6,354 bases of DNA from the NCBI GenBank assembly GCA_003153955.1, contig PMCB01000125.1, positions 1 through 6,354 of the forward strand, given 5' to 3'. Each line of letters opens with the position of its first letter. The first letter of the stretch is position 1. The notes under the pieces were generated by a model that saw only the letters and a list, made by a program, of their open reading frames with translations, made no database searches and was not told the origin of the DNA. A program made the position numbers and the translations under genes. The stretch is from Dehalococcoidia bacterium (GTDB lineage Bacteria; Chloroflexota; Dehalococcoidia; Dehalococcoidales; Fen-1064). Below, piece by piece: positions 1 to 4,699 of this stretch.

Positions 1-1392
1 GTGACGGTAATCCGATTGCTTGGCCAACTGGTCGACTTCTTCCGGCGGCAAGCTCAAGGCTTTGCCCAAATCCCGGACGGCGCCGCGGATCATGTAAGTG
101 GCGATGGTGCCGGTCAGCGCGGCGTGCTGCCAGCCCCATTTCTGATGGGTCTGCAGAATCAAATCTTCGCGGATACTGCGCGGGAAATCAAGGTCGATAT
201 CGGGGACGTTGGTCATCATATCGTCCGGCAGGAAACGCTCCAGCGACAGTTTGTATTGCAGCGGGTCTATGTGGGAAAGCCCGATGAGATAGCCGATGAG
301 TAAAGAGACCGAGGAGCCCCGCCCCCGTCCCGGCGGGTTTTCCTCCAGTGTCAGGGACGGGTCGCTCAGTCCCTGTTGAATCATTACATCCCGCCCCAGT
401 TTGATAACTTCGTGGTAGAGCAGCAAAAAGCCGGCCAGGTTATATTTTTTAATCAGGCGGAACTCTTCTGCGAGCCTTTGTTGCACTTCCGGGGTAATCG
501 AACCGTAACGGCGGATAGCGGCCTCGTGGCACAGTTTCTCAAGATAGTCATCCTGAGTCAGTCCATCCGGCGCGGCATAGTCGGGGAAGCTGTAGCTGAG
601 GTCCCTGGTGAGGTCCAGCGTGCAGCGTTCGGCGATTTTCAGGGTATTGGCGACAGCCTCGGGATAGGCCCGGAAAAGCGTTTGCAGCTCAGTCACCGGC
701 CGGAGGTAGAACTCGGAATTCGGGCGGCGCTCGCGGTGAGTTTCCTCCAGACTTTTGCAATTTTGGATGGCGACCAGACAGTCCTGCAGCTGGTGACGCT
801 CACGGAGATGGTAATGGACGTTGCCGGTCGCGGCGACTTTAATCCCGCATTCGGCGGCCAGCTCCATCAGTTTTTTATTGCGTTCGGATTCGCCGAAAAC
901 GAGGTTGCGATGCAGTTCCAGAAAATAATTATCCGCGCCGAACCATTCCAGGTAGCGGCGGATGAGGTTTTTAGCTTCCGGGAAATGCCCGCCCGCGACC
1001 AATTGCGCTAATTCGCTGTTGGGGCAGCCGCACAGGCAGATTAAACCGGCGGCGTGCTGCGGTAAAAGTTCCGGCGGTAATTCCGGTTCGTTGCGTTCGC
1101 CGGCCTGATGCGCGGCCGTAATCAGCCGGGAGAGGTTACGGTAACCGATGTTATCCTTGGCCAGCAATGTCAGGTGATAACCGCCTTTTAGTGTCAGTTC
1201 GGCGCCGGTGATGCCGTGCATGTCCAGCGAGCGGGTGAGCCGGGCAAAACACATCGCGCCGCAGAGGTTGTTGTGGTCGGTGAGGGCCAGTGCCCGGTAG
1301 CCGAGTTCTTTAGCGCGCAGCAGGAGTTCCTCCAGCGAAGAGGCGCCGTCGTGGAAAGAATAATAGCTGTGGCAGTGCAGTTCAGAGTACAC
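1..1392 (-). CDS. dnaE2: Error-prone DNA polymerase III alpha subunit (DnaE2/ImuC type), N-terminal part
   Basis: This is a C-family DNA polymerase alpha subunit; the frame is open to the window edge, so 464 N-terminal residues are visible and the rest is outside. Residues 5-19 (LHCHSYYSFHDGASS) and 37-41 (LTDHN) are the metal-binding motifs of the PHP domain. Residues 355-378 hold the GRGRGSS...YLIGLSHIDPL segment, and PDIDLDFP at 397-404 carries the two palm aspartates D398 and D400, matching D401/D403 of E. coli DnaE. The third catalytic Asp lies outside. GTG at 1392 is chosen because GGAG lies about six bases upstream and the protein then begins just before the conserved LHCHS. Calling it the error-prone DnaE2/ImuC paralogue rather than the replicative enzyme rests mainly on the imuB-like gene upstream on the same strand, so the subtype is inference. 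A 540-base gap separates it from that unit, so it may be co-transcribed or have its own promoter; I see no strong one. The word AATAGTA, found in the imuB operator, also occurs at 1403-1409. Confidence 0.93.
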   Translation of the reverse strand, partial: MYSELHCHSYYSFHDGASSLEELLLRAKELGYRALALTDHNNLCGAMCFARLTRSLDMHGITGAELTLKGGYHLTLLAKDNIGYRNLSRLITAAHQAGERNEPELPPELLPQHAAGLICLCGCPNSELAQLVAGGHFPEAKNLIRRYLEWFGADNYFLELHRNLVFGESERNKKLMELAAECGIKVAATGNVHYHLRERHQLQDCLVAIQNCKSLEETHRERRPNSEFYLRPVTELQTLFRAYPEAVANTLKIAERCTLDLTRDLSYSFPDYAAPDGLTQDDYLEKLCHEAAIRRYGSITPEVQQRLAEEFRLIKKYNLAGFLLLYHEVIKLGRDVMIQQGLSDPSLTLEENPPGRGRGSSVSLLIGYLIGLSHIDPLQYKLSLERFLPDDMMTNVPDIDLDFPRSIREDLILQTHQKWGWQHAALTGTIATYMIRGAVRDLGKALSLPPEEVDQLAKQSDYRH

Positions 1393-1443
1393 TTTTTCTC
1401 CGAATAGTAATGAATTCTTAATTTTTACATGGATTGGCTTTTT

Positions 1444-1635
1444 TAGAGAGTGTTAATGCAGTCACAACGACCCATCACCTTGCCTCTTCCCTGTACATTT
1501 TGCCTTAACGGCAAAAGTATTTCGGCTTCGGCCTCAAGGAAGAGGCTATTTTATTATTCACAGAGGGGCTCAACGCCTACATTTGCTGCGCAAAGTACCA
1601 TGGTCTCTAGAACTCCCTTATGTAGAGAGGGTTAA
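1444..1635. repeat. 13-base imperfect direct repeat flanking a 166-base segment
   Basis: TAGAGAGTGTTAA at 1444-1456 and TAGAGAGGGTTAA at 1623-1635 differ at one base and lie in the same orientation. The 166 bases between them hold the nested hairpins at 1482-1546 and small palindromes (TTTGC-TGC-GCAAA at 1582-1594 and ACCATGGT at 1597-1604). The arrangement could be the footprint of a small non-coding insertion. However, I see no terminal inverted repeats just inside the direct repeats, and 13 bases is long for a target duplication, so chance or a dispersed repeat family is equally possible. Confidence 0.4.
1482..1546. other. Nested hairpins, possible three-way-junction RNA in the dnaE2 leader
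   Basis: A perfect 9-base closing stem (GCCTCTTCC at 1482-1490 with GGAAGAGGC at 1538-1546) encloses two hairpins. One is TTTTGCC / GGCAAAA at 1498-1516, with a five-base loop, extended by TAC/GTA across one bulged base. The other is a mini-hairpin GGC-TTCG-GCC at 1524-1533. An alternative pairing, GCCTC at 1531-1535 with GAGGC at 1542-1546, would compete with the closing stem. T-rich sequence follows on the plus strand (1547-1558). On the minus strand it ends 90 bases before the dnaE2 start, where it could be a leader structure or attenuator. Nothing matches a named RNA family that I recognise, so function is unknown. Confidence 0.4.
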
Positions 1636-1670
1636 CCGGAGTTTAAAAAATAATTAAGGTTCAGAAAATA

Positions 1671-1731
1671 CGAAATACTAATATCGAAATACAAGACAAA
1701 TAATCAAGACTCAAGTATCAAGTATCAAGAA
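1671..1731. repeat. AT-rich short direct repeats, including four 7-base tandem units
   Basis: CGAAATAC occurs at 1671-1678 and again at 1685-1692, a 14-base period. At 1704-1731 four consecutive 7-base units follow: TCAAGAC, TCAAGTA, TCAAGTA and TCAAGAA. The stretch is A-rich on the plus strand and has no coding frame. Such low-complexity runs are common in intergenic DNA of many uncultured bacteria. Slippage is the simplest origin; iteron-like protein binding is possible but nothing else here supports it. Confidence 0.55.
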
Positions 1732-1752
1732 ATGGTTGCATTTATTTTTAAA

Positions 1753-1838
1753 TTTCTGGATTGTCGGGTCAAGCCCGACAATGACAAACGTGGGAACATA
1801 CTGACACTGTCATTCCCTCGAAGGCGGGAATCCAGAAA
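1753..1838. repeat. Pair of facing palindromic units (REP/BIME-like)
   Basis: Unit A (1753-1786) is a hairpin ATTGTCGGG-TCAAG-CCCGACAAT (1760-1782) flanked by TTTCTGG and GACA. Unit B (1808-1838) is ATTCCC-N8-GGGAAT (1812-1831) flanked by TGTC and CCAGAAA. The units share their outer words in opposite orientation: TTTCTGGATT (1753-1762) against AATCCAGAAA (1829-1838), and AATGACA (1780-1786) against TGTCATT (1808-1814). Together they form a head-to-head pair with diverged cores and conserved edges, the layout expected of REP-type palindromes organised as a BIME. Membership of a genome-wide family is inferred, since only this window is visible. Confidence 0.65.
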
Positions 1839-1890
1839 GTCCATCCTGCCGGCGGCCCTGCGGCCGATAGAGATTATCACTCTCCTTTAA

Positions 1891-1912
1891 TCCCTCCCTG
1901 AAGAGGGAGGGA
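1891..1912. repeat. Strong hairpin downstream of the imuB unit
   Basis: TCCCTCCCT at 1891-1899 pairs perfectly with AGGGAGGGA at 1904-1912 around a four-base loop. It lies about 20 bases past the stop of the minus-strand small gene, where a terminator could sit, but the minus strand continues TTAAAGG with no T-run, so intrinsic termination would be weak. It could instead stabilise the 3' end of the imuB transcript. It shares the 12-base word TGAAGAGGGAGG with the hairpin near 3483-3508, which suggests a dispersed repeat family. Confidence 0.5.
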
Positions 1913-1932
1913 GAAGATCAGCACTTAGGCAT

Positions 1933-2217
1933 TTAATAAGATTGGCGGTACCAGCTGTTGGCGATAAGGTTTTTGGAGAGGACCAGCCGCTGGCCCGAGG
2001 CCAGGATGACGGCATAATAAAGCCGCGAGACCGGCTCACTGCGCCACCATTCGTCATCGATGCGCCAGCAGTCTTCAACGGCGATAATTTTCTGGCGCCG
2101 TTTGAGCTTGACAAACGCCGGCAACCCGTCAGGACCTTCCTCGACCGCCAGCGGCTCAGGCAGGTTTACTGGCTTAGCGGTATCAGCGCGTAGCGTCTTT
2201 CCGGTATCCGCGACCAC
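1933..2217 (-). CDS. Small conserved protein overlapping the imuB 3' end
   Basis: This gene encodes 94 residues from GTG at 2217 to TAA at 1933. The start is fixed by AAGGAGG seven bases upstream, inside imuB, so the two genes overlap by 52 bases in different frames. The C-terminal half is rich in aromatic and charged residues (EDCWRIDDEWWRSEPVSRLYY near 46-66, NSWYRQSY at the end), which looks like a small folded beta-rich domain. The first 35 or so residues look flexible. There is no signal peptide or membrane segment. The W-R-x-D-D-E-W-W-R pattern resembles small proteins of unknown function (DUF6504-like) that I recall next to imuB in other bacteria; that family name is recollection, not a search result. 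Overlap and position suggest it is made with ImuB and acts with the mutasome, but no activity can be assigned. Confidence 0.85.
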   Translation of the reverse strand: MVADTGKTLRADTAKPVNLPEPLAVEEGPDGLPAFVKLKRRQKIIAVEDCWRIDDEWWRSEPVSRLYYAVILASGQRLVLSKNLIANSWYRQSY

Positions 2218-3345
2218 GGTTCCACCTCCTTAATCCGGTATAACTGAGGACCGCCCAGCCGGAATTCCAACTGTTTGACATCTTCCAGCAGGTTGTCCCG
2301 CGCCCGGACGCTGGTGAACAGGCTTTTCTGGTGCCCGTTGGGGCGGCCCAGGCCAGTAATTTTCATGCCGATTTTGCTCGATGAGCCCAAGCTGGGGCGA
2401 ATTTTCCAGAATCAGTTTGATGCGGGATAGCGCGCCCCGGGTATTCATCGCCGGTTCTTTGAACTGAATGGTTTTCTCCCAGTGTTCGCCCATCCAGCTG
2501 CGCGTCCAGAGGTTGACGCTGCGGATGCCCATACCCTTCGGTTCAAATTTAGTGAAGGCATGTGAGAGCATTGCTTCGACGGCCACCATCATGACTTCCA
2601 GCAGGGCGGTCACCGAGGGCAGGGTTGTGTTTTCCTCGATGGTTTCTTCGATGAGGCGCGGGTATAAAGGGGTATCGTCGCGGCCGTTAGCCAGTTCCCG
2701 GATGCGCAGGCCTTCCGGTCCGAATTGCGCCTGTAAAGGTCCGGGCGCCAGCGCGGCGGCCTGCCCCAGGGTATGCAGCCCGAACTGATGCAGTTTCTCC
2801 TTGCTCTTTAGCGATACGGGCAGCAGGTCGCAGTTTAAATCTTTGAGGAAAGCCGACGTGTCTCCGGTGAGTATTTTGCAGCTGCCGGGGGTGCTGAAAG
2901 AAGCGGCCAGATATGCAATGAATTTGTTTTCGCCGATACCGAGATGCGCCTCGAAAATCTCAGGGACGGCAGCATTGACGGCGCTGACCAGAGCCGCATC
3001 CGAGCCGTAAAGCAGCTGCAATCCGTCCAATCCAATGTAGATATCTCCCAAATCGGCGCCTTCCACCAGCGGGCTGCGCTCGTCCAGCGCATCCAGGATC
3101 TTGTTGAAGGCCGAAACATAATAGGGGATATCGGCGTGAATCAATTCGGCCGCGCCGTGCAAAGACAGCGCCTGCTGGAGGGACATTTCCCGCTGCAAGC
3201 CTTTCAGTTCCGGGGAGTAGTCCATTACCAGTTTCTGCGAACCGACGGCCGCGGTAATGATGACCGGGTGCGATGCCAGGTCGCGGTGCTTCAGTTTTTC
3301 GCAGTTGATCGGGAAATGGGGGAGTAAAACACATAAGATTCTCAT
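2166..3345 (-). CDS. imuB: ImuB-type Y-family DNA polymerase relative, interrupted by a single-base frameshift
   Basis: ATG at 3345 follows GAGGT seven bases upstream. The first frame gives 324 good residues, then goes out of register at the T-run 2372-2375. Dropping one base joins LGLIEQ to IGMKITGLGRPNG and continues to the stop at 2166, giving 392 residues that end EPWSRIPERRYALIPLSQ, a typical ImuB-like tail. Residues 1-115 are a palm-like region. The segment at 101-114 (DIYIGLDGLQLLYG) occupies the place of the polymerase SIDE motif but lacks adjacent Asp-Glu. The N-terminal strand reads CVLLPHFPI without the metal-binding Asp of DinB. It is therefore probably catalytically dead, as known for ImuB, which works as an adaptor between the beta clamp and DnaE2. 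Residues 174-200 look like the helix-hairpin-helix part and 240 onward the little finger. It is first in its unit, under a promoter with a palindromic operator. The frameshift may be a sequencing error, a recent mutation or, less likely, recoding; left unrepaired, the product would end in about 47 unrelated residues. Confidence 0.88.
2225..2231 (-). promoter_or_regulatory. Shine-Dalgarno for the small gene, inside imuB
   Basis: The minus strand reads AAGGAGG, then seven bases, then GTG at 2217. It is the strongest ribosome site in the window and lies within the imuB coding sequence. It decides the GTG start and predicts efficient translation of the small protein, perhaps above that of ImuB itself, and independent of the frameshift upstream. 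Confidence 0.85.
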
Positions 3346-3373
3346 CAGTTGACCTCAAAAACCGGGTATGTAT

Positions 3374-3403
3374 ATAATAGTAGAACAAGTGTACTATTGT
3401 CAA
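3374..3403 (-). promoter_or_regulatory. Sigma-70-type promoter of the imuB unit
   Basis: On the minus strand a consensus -35 TTGACA (3403-3398) is followed after 18 bases by TATTAT (3379-3374), one mismatch from the -10 consensus. Transcription would begin near 3367, leaving a leader of roughly 22 bases before ATG at 3345 with GAGGT in it. The promoter is buried in inverted repeats, so a bound repressor would block polymerase. Confidence 0.75.
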
Positions 3404-3418
3404 GTATTAACAATAGTA
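3376..3418. promoter_or_regulatory. Operator of three alternating inverted arms over the imuB promoter
   Basis: Three arms alternate in orientation: AATAGTA (3376-3382), TACTATTGT (3392-3400) and ACAATAGTA (3410-3418), with 9-base spacers between them. Arm 1 with arm 2 forms a 7-base inverted repeat, and arm 2 with arm 3 a perfect 9-base inverted repeat; the two dyad centres are 18 bases apart. The middle arm overlaps the -35 and the first covers most of the -10. This is the expected geometry for a dimeric repressor binding at two overlapping dyads. The regulator is not identified. Confidence 0.65.
3383..3394. promoter_or_regulatory. Possible LexA (SOS) box between the -35 and -10 of imuB
   Basis: GAAC-AAGT-GTAC lies in the promoter spacer. 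It matches the Gram-positive-type LexA site GAAC-N4-GTTC/T except for one base in the second half. imuB and dnaE2 are classical SOS genes in the bacteria where they have been studied, so the location is apt. The sequence also forms most of the spacer between operator arms 1 and 2, so the true half-sites may be those arms. No lexA gene is visible. Confidence 0.4.
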
Positions 3419-3467
3419 ACAAACGGGACAGTGTTCTTGATTTTCCATTGTTAGTATTGGCCCAAGA

Positions 3468-3539
3468 AACCTCACCCTCTGTCTCCCTCTCCATAAATGA
3501 AGAGGGAGGAGGTTGATTAGAGGGGCTGCGCCCCTCTAA
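3468..3539. repeat. Two adjacent hairpins upstream of the imuB promoter
   Basis: Hairpin one has an inner stem CTCCCTCT (3483-3490) / AGAGGGAG (3501-3508), extended by an outer stem AACCTC (3468-3473) / GAGGTT (3509-3514) across unpaired bases on the left side. Hairpin two is a perfect 10-base stem TTAGAGGGGC (3517-3526) / GCCCCTCTAA (3530-3539) with a three-base loop. Neither is followed by a T-run on either strand, so they look like dispersed palindromic repeats rather than terminators. They lie in the 366-base gap 3346-3711, whose remaining part (3540-3680) shows only a weak 5-base hairpin, GGGCT / AGCCC, at 3634-3651. Confidence 0.6.
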
Positions 3540-3688
3540 CTCAAGCCTTGCTTAAAAACTGGTATTTGCGAGTAGAGGTTAGTTAGGATTATGACGATTT
3601 GTAGTTTAATCTAATGGATAAAATGGATGTATGGGGCTGATATTTGAGCCCGATGTATTATTAAGTCAAAATGTGCTGATGGCTATTG

Positions 3689-3694
3689 TATAAT
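3689..3694 (+). promoter_or_regulatory. Possible -10 box of the DUF72 gene
   Basis: TATAAT is a perfect -10 match, but no good -35 is present 16 to 18 bases upstream. Initiation would be near 3701, right at the Shine-Dalgarno GGGAG (3699-3703), leaving almost no leader. It sits in a small palindrome, CTATT-GTAT-AATAG (3683-3696). The true promoter may be elsewhere in the AT-rich upstream sequence. Confidence 0.35.
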
Positions 3695-3711
3695 AGTCGG
3701 GAGAAGAAAAA

Positions 3712-4536
3712 ATGGCGAAAATTTACATCGGGACTTCAGGCTGGTCGTATCCCACCGGGGAAGGGACCTGGAAAGGTTTTTTCTATCCGCCGGGGACAAA
3801 GAACGAACTGGAGTTTTACAGTCAGTTCTTCAATACCGTGGAGGTCAACAGTTCTTTTTACCGTCCGCCGAACCCTGCTTATGTCGCGAACTGGGTAAAA
3901 CGCACGCCGCCGGGTTTCCTTTTTGCGGTGAAGCTGTGGCAGAAATTCACCCATCCTGAAATGTACCGTGCCGCGGCCGGTGAGGAAGCAGTGATTTCCT
4001 ACGATGATGTTGACTTGTTCCGGCAGAGCCTGGAGCCGATTGTGCAGGCCGGCAAAATGTGCGCGCTGCTGGCGCAGTTCCCGCCCAGTTTTATGAATAA
4101 CAGCCGCGGACAGCATTTAATTGAAGTACTGTCCAGGCATTTTGGGCAATACCGTCTGGCAGTGGAACTCCGGCATAAAAGTTGGAGCGACGACCCTGCA
4201 ACAGCCAATCTCCTGAAACAAAATAATATCGCCTGGGTGCAGATCGACGAGCCGAAATTTCAGTCTTCAATCGCGTCAGAAATACCTTTGACCTCGGATA
4301 CGGCTTACTTCCGCTTCCACGGCCGGAACGCCGAGAAATGGTGGAACGGAAATGTGGAAACGCGGTACTGCTACGATTATTCCCCGGAGGAAATCAGGGA
4401 GCTGGCGGAAAAAGTTAAGGCCGCCGCCGCACAAACATCTTTGCTGTTTGCCTTCTTCAATAATCACTGGCAGGGATATGCGCCGAAGAACGCGACCGAT
4501 ATGAAAAAAGCGCTGCAGTTGACTTTAAGCGATTAG
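3712..4536 (+). CDS. DUF72 family protein (YecE-like)
   Basis: This is a complete 274-residue member of the DUF72 family, which folds as a TIM-barrel; its biochemical role is not established. Family marks are present in order: IGTSGWSY (6-13), FNTVEVNSSFYRPP (40-53), F-A-V-K and a following T (71-80), AQFPPSF (121-127), VELRHKSW (151-158), YFRFHGRN (199-206) and FNNHWQGYAPKNA (249-261). The conserved polar residues E44, N46, R51, E152, R154, H155, R201, H203, N250 and N251 lie in those blocks and probably line the barrel mouth. Length is normal for the family. ATG at 3712 follows GGGAG by eight bases and puts GTSGWSY at the usual N-terminal position. No signal peptide is visible, so it is cytoplasmic. 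It is divergently oriented to imuB across 366 bases and has a 163-base gap to the next gene, so it is probably monocistronic. Confidence 0.95.
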   Translation: MAKIYIGTSGWSYPTGEGTWKGFFYPPGTKNELEFYSQFFNTVEVNSSFYRPPNPAYVANWVKRTPPGFLFAVKLWQKFTHPEMYRAAAGEEAVISYDDVDLFRQSLEPIVQAGKMCALLAQFPPSFMNNSRGQHLIEVLSRHFGQYRLAVELRHKSWSDDPATANLLKQNNIAWVQIDEPKFQSSIASEIPLTSDTAYFRFHGRNAEKWWNGNVETRYCYDYSPEEIRELAEKVKAAAAQTSLLFAFFNNHWQGYAPKNATDMKKALQLTLSD

Positions 4537-4632
4537 AACACAATCAAGGAAAGGACCTGCTGCACCAGATAAATCCGTCATGGTGTTATTCAAGCGCGTA
4601 CTACATTATCAAACAGTGTTGAAACTTGTTGC

Positions 4633-4661
4633 TTGTAATCACCTGCCCCATAATATATAAT
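4633..4661 (+). promoter_or_regulatory. Promoter of the lipoprotein gene
   Basis: TTGTAA (4633-4638) and a perfect TATAAT (4656-4661) are separated by 17 bases. Transcription would start near 4668, giving a leader of about 30 bases that includes AGGAG (4686-4690), nine bases before ATG at 4700. This supports independent transcription from the DUF72 gene, whose 3' side (4537-4632) shows no clear terminator. Confidence 0.65.
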
Positions 4662-4699
4662 GCGAAAATGTAAGGAAATATTTAGAGGAGTGAATCTAC

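Larger units (their letters stand above)
1393..1932. other. Repeat-rich intergenic gap inside the mutasome locus
   Basis: These 540 bases lie between the small gene ending at 1933 and the dnaE2 start at 1392. I find no credible coding region: the only plus-strand frame here (from 1450) has no Shine-Dalgarno, no recognisable motif, and runs through inverted repeats. From left to right the gap holds a 13-base imperfect direct repeat (1444-1456 and 1623-1635), a set of nested hairpins (1482-1546), an AT-rich part with short direct repeats (1640-1731), two palindromic units facing each other (1753-1838), a GC-rich patch (1846-1868) and a strong hairpin (1891-1912). If the minus-strand unit is one transcript, all of this is spacer RNA ahead of dnaE2. 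Confidence 0.75.

Noticed and set aside
1..1011. Long plus-strand open frames (1-303 and 376-1011)
   Set aside because: They are antisense to the dnaE2 coding sequence, which has unmistakable PHP and palm motifs on the minus strand; the plus-strand products have no recognisable domain or ribosome site.
1450..1635. 61-residue plus-strand frame in the gap
   Set aside because: It runs through the nested hairpins and palindromes, has no Shine-Dalgarno and no conserved-looking sequence.
1671..1838. CRISPR array
   Set aside because: The repeats are 7 to 14 bases or single inverted pairs; there are no regularly spaced identical repeats with unique spacers, and no cas genes.
1891..1912. Intrinsic terminator for the imuB unit
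   Set aside because: The stem is strong but no T-run follows on the minus strand, so I list it as a hairpin repeat only.
1942..2193. 83-residue plus-strand frame
   Set aside because: It is the antisense shadow of the small gene behind a strong Shine-Dalgarno on the minus strand.
2166..2390. 74-residue minus-strand frame as an independent gene
   Set aside because: Its sequence is the natural continuation of ImuB after a one-base correction, and its ATG has no proper ribosome site.
2468..3327. Several plus-strand frames across imuB
   Set aside because: They mirror the imuB coding sequence; none has family motifs, while the minus-strand frame reads as a Y-family protein throughout.
3634..3651. 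Possible tRNA or riboswitch around GGGCT / AGCCC
   Set aside because: It is only a five-base stem, with no cloverleaf, no T-loop GTTC and no further pairing nearby.
4537..4632. Terminator after the DUF72 gene
   Set aside because: No stable hairpin with a T-run can be found in this stretch; termination may be by another means.
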